Source: Oceanisphaera marina (GTDB lineage Bacteria; Pseudomonadota; Gammaproteobacteria; Enterobacterales; Aeromonadaceae). From it: a stretch of 64,000 bases of DNA. The DNA lies in the NCBI RefSeq assembly GCF_014643915.1, contig NZ_BMKE01000008.1:1-64000 (forward strand). The letters run 5' to 3'. Under the pieces are notes generated by a model. The model did not search any database and was not told where the DNA came from. It saw nothing but the letters and a program-made list of their open reading frames with translations. Each line of letters begins with the position of its first letter. The stretch's first letter is position 1. Below are positions 8,880-18,554 of the stretch, in pieces. Position numbers and translations under genes: made by a program.

Positions 8880-11051
8880 ATGAGCAACAGAGTGAGCAAA
8901 GGTGGCTTGCAAGTCGCAGCCAGTCTCTATCAATTGATTCAGGATGAGGTGCTGCCGGGCACTGGGGTGGACGAAGACCACTTCTGGTCCGGCTTCGATA
9001 CTTTGGTTCATGAACTAAGCCCAATCAACAAGGCCTTGCTACAGCAGCGGGACGACATCCAGGCCCAACTCGATGACTGGTATCGTCAGCAGGGGCAGCA
9101 GTCTTGGGATATGGCGGCCTACCAGACATTTCTGCGAAAAATTGGATATCTGGTACCGGTCGGTGAGGAGTTCGACATCACTACCACTGGCGTCGATGCG
9201 GAGATAGCCCAGGTCGCGGGTCCTCAGCTGGTGGTTCCGGTCAACAATGCTCGTTTTGCCATCAACGCCGCCAATGCCCGCTGGGGCAGCCTGTACGATG
9301 CACTTTATGGTACCGATGCCATCGCAGACACGGGCGGATGTGAGCGCGGCTCTGCATTCAATCCGCAGCGTGCCACCCGGGTGATTGAATGGACGGTGCG
9401 TTTTCTCGATCAGGCATTACCGCTGGCTTTCGGCAGCCATGCCGAGGTCAAGGCCTATCAAATCCATGACGCGGAAGCCGGCAAACAGCTACAGATATTG
9501 CGGCTCGACGGTGAGGTGACCAGCCTCGCCTCTCCCGAGCAGTTTGTTGGGGTTGGCGATGATAACCAGGGCGAGGTCATACTGCTCGTCAACAATGGGC
9601 TGCATATCGAGCTACATATCGATCGGGACGATCCCATCGGCCAGCTCAGCCCTGCGGGGGTGAAGGATTTGGTGCTCGAGTCAGCCCTGTCCACCATTCA
9701 GGACTGTGAGGATTCGGTTGCCGCCGTTGACGCCGACGACAAGGCCGGGGTGTACCGCAACTGGCTGGGACTGATGAAAGGGGATCTGACCGAGACGTTC
9801 AGCAAGGGGGGGCAAACCGTCACCCGTACCCTTAATGGTCCTCGTCGCTACAGGGCAGCGGACGGCTCAGTCTTCGAGTTGTCGGGACGCAGCTTGCTGC
9901 TGGTGCGTAACGTGGGTCACCTGATGACCACGGATGCCATTCTCGATAGCCAGGGCAATGAAATCCCCGAAGGCATCATGGATGCGGTGCTTACCAGCCT
10001 GTGCGCCCTGCACGATTTACGTGGGCCTCGTCACAACAGCCGGACCGGCAGCGTGTATATCGTCAAGCCCAAGATGCACGGACCGGAAGAAGTCGCCTTT
10101 ACCAACCGGTTGTTTGACCAGGTGGAAGATCTGCTTGGTCTGGACCGGCATACCCTCAAGGTAGGGGTAATGGATGAGGAGCGGCGTACTAGCGTCAACC
10201 TTAAGGAGTGTATCCGGGCGGTGAAGGAGCGACTGGTGTTCATCAATACCGGTTTTCTGGATCGTACCGGTGATGAAATTCATACCAGCATGGAGGCGGG
10301 TCCTGTATTTCCTAAAGACAGGATTAAGGATCAACCCTGGATTAATGCCTATGAAGACTGGAACCTGGATACAGGGCTGGCCTGTGGTCTGCAGGGCAAA
10401 GCGCAGATAGGCAAGGGCATGTGGGCCAAGCCCGATGAAATGGCGCAGATGCTGGCCAGCAAGCAGGCACACCCCGAGGCTGGTGCCAATTGTGCCTGGG
10501 TACCTTCGCCGACCGCGGCTACCCTCCATGCTACTCACTATCATCAGTTGCTGGTTGCGGATCGTCAGCGGCAGCTGAAGCAGCGAGCCTTTGCCAGCCT
10601 GGACGACCTGCTTACCCCGCCACTATCAATGGGTGAAACCCTGTCGCCCGAACAGATTCAGGCCGAGCTGGACAGCAACGTGCAAAGCCTGCTGGGTTAT
10701 GTGGTGCGCTGGATTGATCAGGGTGTTGGCTGCTCCAAGGTACCGGATATCAATAATGTGGGACTGATGGAAGACCGGGCAACCCTGAGAATTTCAAGTC
10801 AGCTGCTGGCGAACTGGCTGCGTCACGGCGTGTGCAGCAAAGAGCAGCTGATGAGTACGTTGCAGCGTATGGCCGTCGTGGTCGACCAGCAGAACAGTCA
10901 GGATAGCCAATACCAGCCGATGGCGCCGGGCTTCAACGGCATCGCCTTTAACGCCGCCTGTGATCTGGTCTTCAAAGGGGCCGAGCAGCCGAATGGCTAC
11001 ACGGAACCCCTGTTGCATGCACGGCGCCGAGAGCGTAAAGCGGTAGGTTAA
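8880..11051 (+). CDS. glcB: Malate synthase G
   Basis: A 723-residue enzyme that condenses glyoxylate with acetyl-CoA to give malate, the entry of glycolate carbon into central metabolism. It matches the E. coli G isoform in length and in blocks such as [12 protein letters not shown] near residue 110, [14 protein letters not shown]-like [14 protein letters not shown] near 271, [15 protein letters not shown] near 401, [10 protein letters not shown]-like [11 protein letters not shown] near 438 and the C-terminal [15 protein letters not shown] chose the ATG at 8880 (MSNRVSKG) because AGGA is nine bases upstream; two upstream in-frame starts lack good spacing. It is the first gene of the rightward glc unit. 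Confidence 0.95.
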   Translation: MSNRVSKGGLQVAASLYQLIQDEVLPGTGVDEDHFWSGFDTLVHELSPINKALLQQRDDIQAQLDDWYRQQGQQSWDMAAYQTFLRKIGYLVPVGEEFDITTTGVDAEIAQVAGPQLVVPVNNARFAINAANARWGSLYDALYGTDAIADTGGCERGSAFNPQRATRVIEWTVRFLDQALPLAFGSHAEVKAYQIHDAEAGKQLQILRLDGEVTSLASPEQFVGVGDDNQGEVILLVNNGLHIELHIDRDDPIGQLSPAGVKDLVLESALSTIQDCEDSVAAVDADDKAGVYRNWLGLMKGDLTETFSKGGQTVTRTLNGPRRYRAADGSVFELSGRSLLLVRNVGHLMTTDAILDSQGNEIPEGIMDAVLTSLCALHDLRGPRHNSRTGSVYIVKPKMHGPEEVAFTNRLFDQVEDLLGLDRHTLKVGVMDEERRTSVNLKECIRAVKERLVFINTGFLDRTGDEIHTSMEAGPVFPKDRIKDQPWINAYEDWNLDTGLACGLQGKAQIGKGMWAKPDEMAQMLASKQAHPEAGANCAWVPSPTAATLHATHYHQLLVADRQRQLKQRAFASLDDLLTPPLSMGETLSPEQIQAELDSNVQSLLGYVVRWIDQGVGCSKVPDINNVGLMEDRATLRISSQLLANWLRHGVCSKEQLMSTLQRMAVVVDQQNSQDSQYQPMAPGFNGIAFNAACDLVFKGAEQPNGYTEPLLHARRRERKAVG

Positions 11052-11167
11052 GCACCGTATGACCGCTAATGCAGCAAGGGGTTGTTGCCAGCGGTCATAT
11101 TTATGCCATGTATAAATGGTTGCTTGCGGTCTATTCGAAGACCTTTGAATGGAATTAAGGATCAAGA

Positions 11168-11602
11168 ATGCTCACTATTAATCGTTTAAGTCATACGGAA
11201 GCACAGACTCTGATTGAAGGGGCGCGTCTCAAGGCGTTGGAAATCGAAGTACCTATGTGTATCGCCATTGTAGATGAGTCCGGCAACCTGATCGCCTTTG
11301 AGCGGATGAATGGCGCCAAGATAACCAGTATTACCATCGCCCAGGACAAGGCATTTACCGCGGCCGCCGCCCGTAAGGCCACGCATGAATATAATGCAGC
11401 CTGTGTGCCGGGCAATCTGGTGTTCGGCATCCATACCGCCCTGGGGGGGCGTCTGTGTGTGGTAGGAGGAGGCTTGCCTGTTGTTGTTGACGGAGAGGTA
11501 GTAGGGGGGATCGGTTTGAGCTCGGGCTCTCCGCAGCAGGATATGGCGTGTGCCGAGGCGGGTCTCGCTTACCTGGAACGGCAGCTTGGCAACGTTCGTT
11601 AA
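11168..11602 (+). CDS. glcG: GlcG/HbpS-family protein
   Basis: A 144-residue small alpha/beta protein of the GlcG/HbpS (DUF336) family. These proteins accompany glycolate, propanediol and some heme-sensing loci; the biochemical role of GlcG is not established. The family blocks A-ALEIEVPMCIAIVDESGNL near residue 18 and GGLPVVVDGEVVGGIGLSSGSPQQD near 103 are clear. AAGGATCAAGA precedes the ATG. It lies 116 nt after glcB and 26 nt before glcD, so it is probably in the same operon. Confidence 0.9.
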   Translation: MLTINRLSHTEAQTLIEGARLKALEIEVPMCIAIVDESGNLIAFERMNGAKITSITIAQDKAFTAAAARKATHEYNAACVPGNLVFGIHTALGGRLCVVGGGLPVVVDGEVVGGIGLSSGSPQQDMACAEAGLAYLERQLGNVR

Positions 11603-11628
11603 TCACTCATCGGCTAAGGAGCAACAGG

Positions 11629-13101
11629 ATGGAGCAGAGCGAAAGACCGGATAAAGCCACGCTGGTACAGATGTTTCGGGCGTTTATCGAACCGGAATAT
11701 GTGATCAGTGACGAAGAAACCCAGCGCCCCTACGAGTGCGATGGCTTATCCATGTATTGCGAAATGCCGTTGATTGTCGTGCTACCCAGCACTGTGGAGC
11801 AGGTGCAGGAAGTGATGCGCATTTGCCACCGCCATCAGATTCCGGTGGTCGCCCGCGGTGCCGGCACCGGCCTTTGTGCCGGGGCAATGCCTAGTTCTGA
11901 TGGCGTGCTGCTTTCGTTGGCGCGTTTCAAACATATTATTGAGATCGATCCACTGGCGCGCAGCGCTCGCTTGCAGCCAGGAGTACGTAACCTGGCCATT
12001 AGTGAAGCGGCTGTAGCCTACGGTTTGTATTATGGGCCGGATCCCTCCTCGCAGATCGCTTGTACTATCGGCGGTAATGTGGCGGAAAACTCTGGTGGAG
12101 TGCATTGCCTTAAATATGGCCTGACAGTACATAACTTGTTGAAAGTAGAGATGGTGACTGTTGAGGGAGAGCTGATCAGCATAGGTAGTGAAGGGCTGGA
12201 CAGTAACGGCATCGATTTACTGGCCCTGATCACCGGCTCCGAAGGGCTGCTGGGCGTGATTACCGAAGTGACGGTCCGGCTGCTACCCAGCCCGGAAAAG
12301 GCACAGGTGGTCATGGCGGCTTTTGATAACGTGCAAACGGCGGGTGATGCCGTGGGTGGCGTGATAGCCAAGGGGATTATTCCGGCCGGATTGGAAATGA
12401 TGGACAGCCACGCCATTGTGGCGGCTGAGGCGTTTGCTCAGGCTGGTTACCCTGTAGATGCCAAGGCGCTGTTGTTATGCGAACTCGATGGCATGGCGGC
12501 CGAGGTGCAGGAGCAGATTACTGAGGTTGCAAAGCTGTTTACTGAACTGGGTGCAACCTCTACTCGTGTATCTCAAAGCGAGGCGGAACGCGCCTTGTTG
12601 TGGAAGGGCCGTAAGTCTGCTTTTCCGGCAGTAGGCCGGATCTCACCAGATTACTATTGCATGGACGGAACCATTCCTCGCAGCCAGCTTGCCCATGTAC
12701 TCACTGAAATGCAGCGGCTCTCGGAACACTATGGCCTTCGGGTTGCGAACGTATTTCATGCGGGAGATGGCAATCTGCATCCGTTAATTTTATTTGATGC
12801 CAATGTACCTGGCGAGTTTGAAAAAACGGAAGAGTTTGGCGGTCGTATTCTAGAGCTGTGTGTCGAGGTGGGGGGCTGCATTACCGGTGAGCACGGAGTG
12901 GGCATCGAAAAAATCAGGCAAATGACAGTGCAATTTAATGATCAGGAGCTACGTCAGTTCTGGGCTATTAAACACGCCTTTGACCCCATAGGCACCCTTA
13001 ATCCCGGTAAAGGGATCCCTGTGTTAAAGCATTGTCAGGAATACCGTGCGCTCGACACGCCGAGGGAGGAGTCAACGCACCAGCAGGGAGATCAAGTATG
13101 A
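11629..13101 (+). CDS. glcD: Glycolate oxidase subunit GlcD (FAD-linked)
   Basis: A 490-residue catalytic flavoprotein of the VAO/PCMH fold that oxidises glycolate to glyoxylate with GlcE and GlcF. The PP-loop region VVARGAGTGLCAGAMP lies near residue 66, and FAD contacts IGGNVAENSGG near 146. The C-terminal cap ends with GEHGVGIEK near 422 and LNPGKGIP near 460. I chose the ATG at 11629 (MEQSERPD), preceded by AGGAGCAACAGG; a longer frame would overlap glcG by 55 nt and lacks a ribosome site. Its TGA overlaps the glcE ATG by four bases (ATGA), indicating translational coupling. Confidence 0.95.
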   Translation: MEQSERPDKATLVQMFRAFIEPEYVISDEETQRPYECDGLSMYCEMPLIVVLPSTVEQVQEVMRICHRHQIPVVARGAGTGLCAGAMPSSDGVLLSLARFKHIIEIDPLARSARLQPGVRNLAISEAAVAYGLYYGPDPSSQIACTIGGNVAENSGGVHCLKYGLTVHNLLKVEMVTVEGELISIGSEGLDSNGIDLLALITGSEGLLGVITEVTVRLLPSPEKAQVVMAAFDNVQTAGDAVGGVIAKGIIPAGLEMMDSHAIVAAEAFAQAGYPVDAKALLLCELDGMAAEVQEQITEVAKLFTELGATSTRVSQSEAERALLWKGRKSAFPAVGRISPDYYCMDGTIPRSQLAHVLTEMQRLSEHYGLRVANVFHAGDGNLHPLILFDANVPGEFEKTEEFGGRILELCVEVGGCITGEHGVGIEKIRQMTVQFNDQELRQFWAIKHAFDPIGTLNPGKGIPVLKHCQEYRALDTPREESTHQQGDQV

Positions 13102-14156
13102 AAGATATCAGTCACGAGCTGATCGACCGGGTCAAGCTGGCCCGCACCGACGGGACGAAATTGCGGATAGTTGGCGGTGGCAGCAAGGATTTTATGGGGC
13201 GGGAGCTGGAAGGGGAGCCGCTCAGTATGGCCGAGCACAGTGGTATTCTCAGCTATCAGCCGATTGAACTGGTGTTAACGGCTCGAGCCGGCACGCCACT
13301 GGTCGACATTGAGGCCACTCTCGCCGAGCAGGGCCAGATGCTGGCATTTGAGCCACCATTGTTCGATGGGCGGGCGACCATAGGCGGCACTTTAGCTTGT
13401 CACTTGTCCGGGCCTGGCCGGCCGTGGAGCGGCTCGGTACGGGATCATGTGCTTGGCGTTCGCCTGATCAACGGTCGGGGAGAATCGCTGCGCTTCGGCG
13501 GTCAGGTGATGAAGAATGTGGCGGGTTACGATGTATCAAGAATGCAGGCCGGGGCAATGGGCACCTTGGGTATCATCAGCGAAGTGAGCCTCAAGGTGAT
13601 GCCACGGCCTGCGGCAACAGTGACGCTGAAACGGGAGATGGGTGCCACACAGGCCATTGAAGAAATGAATCGCCTGGCCGGTCAGCCCAGACCTTTGACC
13701 GGCGCCTGCTGGTTTGATAATCATCTTTACGTGCGTCTTGCGGGAGCACGCAGTGCGGTCGACAGTACCGTTAGTCAGTGGTCAGGTACGGTACTGGAGG
13801 GCGGAGATGCCCTGTGGCAAAAACTGGGTGAGCAGCAACTGGATTATTTTGCTGGCGAAGCACCCCTGTGGCGTTTCTCGCTTAATAGCAGTGCCCGACA
13901 CCTGCTGCCGGAGGAAGCCTGGCTACTTGACTGGGGCGGAAGCCAGCGTTGGTTACGTGGTCATTTCGCTCGTGAAGAGCTGGAGGGTCTGGCCGAAAGC
14001 GCAGGGGGTCAGGTAAGCCTCTATCGTGGTGGCGACCGCCGACAGGAAGTTTTTCATCACCAGCCTGAAGCCTTGCGGCTACTTCACCAGCGGCTTAAAA
14101 GTGCTTTCGATCCGGACCGGATTTTCAATCCCGGCCGCCTCTATAGCTGGATGTAA
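13098..14156 (+). CDS. glcE: Glycolate oxidase subunit GlcE (FAD-binding)
   Basis: A 352-residue second flavoprotein subunit with the PCMH FAD-binding domain and no full C-terminal substrate cap. Visible blocks are KLRIVGGGSKDFMG near residue 22, ATIGGTLACHLSGPGRPW near 96, and VMKNVAGYDVSRMQAGAMGTLG near 138. The C-terminus FDPDRIFNPGRLY is typical. The ATG at 13098 overlaps the glcD stop and follows CAGGGAGATCAAGT. It works as part of the membrane-associated GlcDEF complex, passing electrons to the quinone pool through GlcF. Confidence 0.95.
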   Translation: MKDISHELIDRVKLARTDGTKLRIVGGGSKDFMGRELEGEPLSMAEHSGILSYQPIELVLTARAGTPLVDIEATLAEQGQMLAFEPPLFDGRATIGGTLACHLSGPGRPWSGSVRDHVLGVRLINGRGESLRFGGQVMKNVAGYDVSRMQAGAMGTLGIISEVSLKVMPRPAATVTLKREMGATQAIEEMNRLAGQPRPLTGACWFDNHLYVRLAGARSAVDSTVSQWSGTVLEGGDALWQKLGEQQLDYFAGEAPLWRFSLNSSARHLLPEEAWLLDWGGSQRWLRGHFAREELEGLAESAGGQVSLYRGGDRRQEVFHHQPEALRLLHQRLKSAFDPDRIFNPGRLYSWM

Positions 14157-14168
14157 CAGGATGACATC

Positions 14169-15380
14169 ATGCGTACACAAATTAATGTTAAATATCTAGA
14201 CCATCCCGATATACAGGAAGCGGACTCCATTCTGCGCAGCTGCGTACATTGTGGCTTCTGTACCGCTACCTGCCCTACTTATCAGGAGTTGGGGGATGAG
14301 CGAGATGGTCCCCGCGGGCGTATCTATCTTATTAAGCAACTGCTGGAAACCGGTGATATCAGTGAAAAGTCACAAACTCACCTGGATCGTTGTTTGACTT
14401 GCCGCAGCTGCGAAACCACTTGTCCTTCTGGCGTAAAATATGGCCGTTTGGCCGAAATCGGCCGGGGCATTATGGAAGAACAGCTAGAGCGGCCCTTTAA
14501 GCAGAAGCTGGTACGTTGGCTATTGCGCAAGGTACTGCCCTATCCCCGTCGCTTTGGCCCCCTGTTGCGGCTGGGGCAGCTGGGGCGACCCATGCTACCT
14601 GCGGCGCTGAAGGCTAAAGTGCCGGTCAAACAGTTGTCACTTGCCTGGCCTCAGTCACGCCATGCGCGGCGCATGCTGGTGCTGGGGGGGTGTGCTCAGT
14701 CGTCGGCGACACCTAATACCAACGTGATCGCGGCTCGAGTACTTGATAAGTTGGGAATAAGCTTGCTTACCGCGCCTGAAGCCGGGTGCTGTGGAGCGGT
14801 GAGTTATCACCTTTCCGCTCATGAGGAAGGGTTGGCGTTTATGCGCCGTAACATCGATGCCTGGTGGCCCGAAATCGAGGCTGGAGCGGAAGCCATCGTC
14901 ATTAGTGCATCTGGCTGTGGCGCCATGGTCAAGGAGTATGGCGAAAAGCTCAGTAAAGATCCTGAGTATGCCGCTAAGGCGAAGCGGGTGAGCAAACTGG
15001 CCAAGGACCTCGGTGAGATCCTGGTTAGGGAAGATCTTGCGCAGCTGCAACTACAAGGCCAGGGGCGCAAAACGGCGGTACATTGTCCCTGTTCGTTACA
15101 GCATGCGCAGCAACTTGGCGGATTGGTTGAACAAATTCTGCAGCAGGCCGGCATTGAGCTGACTCGCACCAAGGATGGACACCTATGCTGTGGTTCTGCG
15201 GGAACCTATTCGATACAGCAGCCAGAGCTGAGCCAGAAATTACTGTCCAATAAGCTGGAGGCGTTAACGATTGAAAATCCAGAACAGATAGTAACCGCTA
15301 ACGTTGGTTGCCAACTTCATCTGGGCAGTAAATCAAAGGTGCCGGTAAAACACTGGATTGAATTGTTGGATCCGAAGTAA
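14169..15380 (+). CDS. glcF: Glycolate oxidase iron-sulfur subunit GlcF
   Basis: A 403-residue protein with two CxxCxxCxxxCP ferredoxin motifs (CVHCGFCTATCP near residue 26 and CLTCRSCETTCP near 77). They are followed by two CCG-type domains (GCCGAVSYH near 202 and CCGSAGTYS near 341), the pattern of heterodisulfide-reductase-like electron-transfer subunits. It carries electrons from GlcDE to the respiratory chain. The gap after glcE is 12 nt. It is the last glc gene before the TRAP transporter, with a 218-nt spacer. Confidence 0.95.
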   Translation: MRTQINVKYLDHPDIQEADSILRSCVHCGFCTATCPTYQELGDERDGPRGRIYLIKQLLETGDISEKSQTHLDRCLTCRSCETTCPSGVKYGRLAEIGRGIMEEQLERPFKQKLVRWLLRKVLPYPRRFGPLLRLGQLGRPMLPAALKAKVPVKQLSLAWPQSRHARRMLVLGGCAQSSATPNTNVIAARVLDKLGISLLTAPEAGCCGAVSYHLSAHEEGLAFMRRNIDAWWPEIEAGAEAIVISASGCGAMVKEYGEKLSKDPEYAAKAKRVSKLAKDLGEILVREDLAQLQLQGQGRKTAVHCPCSLQHAQQLGGLVEQILQQAGIELTRTKDGHLCCGSAGTYSIQQPELSQKLLSNKLEALTIENPEQIVTANVGCQLHLGSKSKVPVKHWIELLDPK

Positions 15381-15598
15381 TTTTGATCGTAAAAGTGTAC
15401 CGCCAGGTAGCAAGCGAGAGCGGCGGTGCACTACACCAAGGGTATGAGGTATCTTAACAGCCATCAACCGGCTAATCATCCAGAAGACTCGGTGGTTCGC
15501 TTTCAGTTGACTTTGTCATTGGCTTTATTTCACTATTGCCTACTTGAGGTTTACCTGTAGGTGAGTGAGCCTGATCCCACATAATAAAAGGACTTCTT
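15381..15598 (+). promoter_or_regulatory. Spacer between glcF and dctP
   Basis: It contains a 10-bp hairpin with one G-U pair (GTGTACCGCC, 15395-15404; GGCGGTGCAC, 15422-15431) without a T-run. It also has a candidate promoter with a perfect -35 TTGACT-type hexamer at 15507-15512 and a weak -10 CACTAT at 15531-15536, 18 nt apart. No GlcC-type site was found. The TRAP genes may have their own promoter or be partly read through from glcF. Confidence 0.4.
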
Positions 15599-16606
15599 AT
15601 GCGTATCACACCGCTGGCGTTTGCCCTGACCGCTGCTCTCGGTATGACCTTAACCGTTCCCGCTTTTGCCCAGGAAACCCGAGAGTTTTCGGTATCGACC
15701 GTGCTGTCTGACGCCTTTCCCTGGGGACAGGCGGCAGAAAAATGGGCCGAGTTGGTGAATGACCGCTCCGATGGGCGCCTCACTCTCAAGGTGTATCCCA
15801 ATGCACAGCTGGTGTCTGGCGATCAAACCCGTGAATTCTCCGCCATGCGCAGTGGTCTTATCGATATGGCCGTTGCTTCTACTATCAACTGGTCGCCACA
15901 GGTGCCTGAGCTGAATCTGTTCTCGTTGCCTTTTTTGATGCCGGATGAAGCTGCCATTGATGCTATTACTCAGGGTAGCACCGGTGAGAAAATTTTTGCT
16001 GCTATCGATAAAAAAGGTGTAAAGCCCCTGGCCTGGGGTGAAAACGGTTTTCGTGAGTTGTCCAATTCCAAGCACCCGATCGATAGCCCGGAAGATGTGC
16101 AAGGCCTCAAGGTACGTGTAGTAGGTTCGCCACTGTTTCTGGATACCTTCAGCACACTAGGTGCCAATCCGACCCAAATGAGTTGGGCCGATGCCAAGCC
16201 GGCACTGACCACCGGCGCCATCGACGGCCAAGAAAACCCGTTGTCGGTATTTGATGTGGCTCGGGTAGAGCAGGTAGGGCAGAGCTATCTGACGCTGTGG
16301 CATTACATGGCCGATCCGCTGATTTTTGGTGTGAATAAAAAGGTATGGAAATCGCTGTCAGAGGCCGACCGTGACTTGCTGCAACAAGCAGCCATTGATG
16401 CAGGTGCCTGGGAAATTGCAAAGTCTCGTAATGAGCTAAGTCAGACCCTGGATGACATCAAGGAACGGGGCGTTGATGTGACCGAGCTAACGACCGAGCA
16501 GCATCAGGCGTTTGTGGATGCCACCGCTGAGGTGTACACCAAGTGGACGCCGCGCATTGGTGCCGAACTGGTTGCCGAAGCCCAGGCGGCCATCTCCACC
16601 CGTTAA
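15599..16606 (+). CDS. dctP: TRAP transporter substrate-binding protein (DctP family)
   Basis: A 335-residue periplasmic solute-binding protein with a signal peptide cleaved near VPAFA-Q (residues 20-25). The DctP fold is seen in the QAAEKWAELV...GRLTLKVYPNAQL block near residues 41-68. The carboxylate-contacting Arg region is in GLKVRVVGSPLF near 166 and the NPLSVF block near 209. TRAP systems import organic acids with a sodium gradient. Given its place after glcBGDEF, glycolate or another 2-hydroxy acid is the likely ligand, but this is inference. A hairpin after the stop may stabilise this part of the message, giving excess binding protein over membrane subunits. Confidence 0.92.
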   Translation: MRITPLAFALTAALGMTLTVPAFAQETREFSVSTVLSDAFPWGQAAEKWAELVNDRSDGRLTLKVYPNAQLVSGDQTREFSAMRSGLIDMAVASTINWSPQVPELNLFSLPFLMPDEAAIDAITQGSTGEKIFAAIDKKGVKPLAWGENGFRELSNSKHPIDSPEDVQGLKVRVVGSPLFLDTFSTLGANPTQMSWADAKPALTTGAIDGQENPLSVFDVARVEQVGQSYLTLWHYMADPLIFGVNKKVWKSLSEADRDLLQQAAIDAGAWEIAKSRNELSQTLDDIKERGVDVTELTTEQHQAFVDATAEVYTKWTPRIGAELVAEAQAAISTR

Positions 16607-16620
16607 GGTTCTGTGTATTC

Positions 16621-16642
16621 GGCCCGGCGGTTACGCTGGGCC
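16621..16642 (+). other. Hairpin between dctP and dctQ
   Basis: GGCCCGGCG-GTTA-CGCTGGGCC, a 9-bp stem with one G-U pair and no T-run. It fits a 3'-protecting or attenuating element after the binding-protein gene. Confidence 0.5.
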
Positions 16643-16681
16643 ACGTTATTTAAGTTAAACCTCCTGCCGAGATCTGTACCC

Positions 16682-17176
16682 ATGTCTAAATCTGCCCCCG
16701 ATGCCCGCCCCGAGCGCTGGCTGGCGGCCCTTGCCCTGCTGATCATTTGTATTATCAGCCTGGGGAATGTGGTGGTGCGTTACACTACCGATGCGTCCTT
16801 TGCTTTTACCGAAGAGTTTTCCGTGTTTCTGCTGGTGATACTCACCTTTGCCGGCGCCGCCGTGGCGGCTCGCCGTCATGTGCATATTCGTATTGAGCTG
16901 GTGGAAGAGCTGTTGCCAGTTCGTCTGCGTCCACTGTTGTATCTGCTGCAATGGGCGGCCAGTGTGCTGTTGTTGGCTCTGGTGGTCTGGTACGGCGCTT
17001 TGCTGGCCTGGGAAGAATACACTTGGGAGTCGTTATCGCCAGGCTTGGGCTATCCCACCTGGATTTATCTGATTTGGCTACCGGTACTGTGTCTGGCCAT
17101 TATCTGGCGTTTGACCCAGAGTTTGATAGAGCGTTGCCAAGCTTGCCGTATAAGCGGAGGTGCTCATGAGTCCTGA
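16682..17176 (+). CDS. dctQ: TRAP transporter small permease (DctQ family)
   Basis: A 164-residue inner-membrane protein with four predicted helices (roughly residues 14-33, 46-65, 86-110 and 126-147), the usual DctQ topology. The conserved FTEEFSVFLLVILTFAGAA lies in helix two, followed by RRHVHIRIELV. The ATG at 16682 (MSKSAPDARP) is preferred to an upstream GTG, which would add 23 residues running through the hairpin. The end overlaps dctM by 11 nt, so the two membrane subunits are translationally linked. Confidence 0.88.
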   Translation: MSKSAPDARPERWLAALALLIICIISLGNVVVRYTTDASFAFTEEFSVFLLVILTFAGAAVAARRHVHIRIELVEELLPVRLRPLLYLLQWAASVLLLALVVWYGALLAWEEYTWESLSPGLGYPTWIYLIWLPVLCLAIIWRLTQSLIERCQACRISGGAHES

Positions 17177-18470
17177 TCTCCTGATGTTACTGGTATTTGG
17201 CGGCGCCATGTTGCTGGGTGTGCCGGTTGCCTTCGCTCTGGGGCTGGGCGGGGCCGCGGGCATAGTGCTGGGGTTGTCACCGGATATGCTGGCCACACTG
17301 GGCACCAATACCTATAACAGCATCGCCAAATATCCGTTGATTGCCATACCGCTGTTTATTCTTACCGGGCTTATCTTTGAGCGCGCCGGAGTAGCCGCTA
17401 GCCTGGTGCGTTTTGCCCAGGCGCTGATTGGTCCACGTCACGGGGGGCTGGGGCTGGTGGTGGTATTGGTGTGTCTGATCATGGGCGGCATGAGCGGATC
17501 AGGACCGGCAGATGCCGCCGCCGTGGCCATGGTGATGCTGCCCAGCATGACCAAAGCCGGGTATCCCAAGCCCTTTTCGGCGGCCTTGATCGCTTCGGCC
17601 TCGTCTACCGCCATTTTGATCCCGCCGTCGATTGCCCTGATCCTCTATTCGATTGTGGTGCCAGGGGTGGATCTGCGAGCGTTGTTTGCCGCCGGTTTGT
17701 TCCCCGGCTTGCTGGCGGGGATGTCGCTGCTGCTACCGGTGTGGTGGTTGGCCAAACGTAATGGCTGGGAAGATCCGAGTCAGAGTGAGCGGCCCGATTT
17801 GAAAGAGAGCTTTATCAAGGCCTTGCCGGCGCTGTTTGCTCCGGTGCTGATTCTTGGCGGTCTGCGATCAGGCCTGTTTACGCCGACCGAAGCGGCAGTA
17901 GTGGCCGTAACCTATGGTTTGATAGTGGGCATTTTCGTTTATCGTCAGCTTAGCCTGAAGGACGTCTGGGGTTTGCTGGGCGAAGCGGGTATGGTTTCCG
18001 GCGTGGTGATGATCATTATCTCGCTGGCGGGGATTTTTGCCTGGGCCGGTACCACTCTGGGTACCTTCACGCATTTAGCCGAATCTCTGCTGTCGTTATC
18101 GGGTCAGGGCTGGGTGCTGATGATCCTGATTATGCTACTGGTATTGTTGGCGGGCATGCTGCTGGATGCCATCTCCATTTACCTGATTATCACGCCGATT
18201 CTTATACCCCTGATGCAGCATTTTGGCTGGAATCCAGTGTGGTTTGGCATTTTGTTGGCGATGAATATCGCCATTGGTCAGTTTACCCCACCGGTGGCCA
18301 TCAACCTGATGGTGACGACCCAGATTGCCGGTATCCGGCTCGAAAAAACCTTTGGCTGGGCACTGTTCTTCATGTTGACCATGCTATCGGCACTGATACT
18401 GGTGATGGTGTTCCCCGGTATTGCATTGTGGCTACCAGAACGGCTGGGCTATGTAGTCGGCCCCTGGTAA
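17166..18470 (+). CDS. dctM: TRAP transporter large permease (DctM family)
   Basis: A 434-residue inner-membrane protein with about 12 helices plus re-entrant loops; this subunit forms the translocation path. Family blocks include PLIAIPLFILTGLIFERAG near residue 58, MGGMSGSGPADAAAVAMVM near 107, and NIAIGQFTPPVAINL near 365. The ATG at 17166 has GGAGG five bases upstream, inside the dctQ coding end; the GTG two codons earlier overlaps that ribosome site. A strong terminator follows, closing the glc-TRAP block. Confidence 0.93.
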   Translation: MSPDLLMLLVFGGAMLLGVPVAFALGLGGAAGIVLGLSPDMLATLGTNTYNSIAKYPLIAIPLFILTGLIFERAGVAASLVRFAQALIGPRHGGLGLVVVLVCLIMGGMSGSGPADAAAVAMVMLPSMTKAGYPKPFSAALIASASSTAILIPPSIALILYSIVVPGVDLRALFAAGLFPGLLAGMSLLLPVWWLAKRNGWEDPSQSERPDLKESFIKALPALFAPVLILGGLRSGLFTPTEAAVVAVTYGLIVGIFVYRQLSLKDVWGLLGEAGMVSGVVMIIISLAGIFAWAGTTLGTFTHLAESLLSLSGQGWVLMILIMLLVLLAGMLLDAISIYLIITPILIPLMQHFGWNPVWFGILLAMNIAIGQFTPPVAINLMVTTQIAGIRLEKTFGWALFFMLTMLSALILVMVFPGIALWLPERLGYVVGPW

Positions 18471-18492
18471 ATCATAAGCGATATCTGAGCCA

Positions 18493-18527
18493 AAAAAGCC
18501 CCCGCAACGTCGTTGCGGGGGCTTTTT
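18493..18527. terminator. Bidirectional terminator between dctM and zntA
   Basis: A 17-bp perfect stem from A5GCCCCC to GGGGGCT5 with a one-base loop centre. It serves two convergent genes. Confidence 0.92.
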
Positions 18528-18554
18528 ATTATGCGCCGCGTAATAATAAACCGC

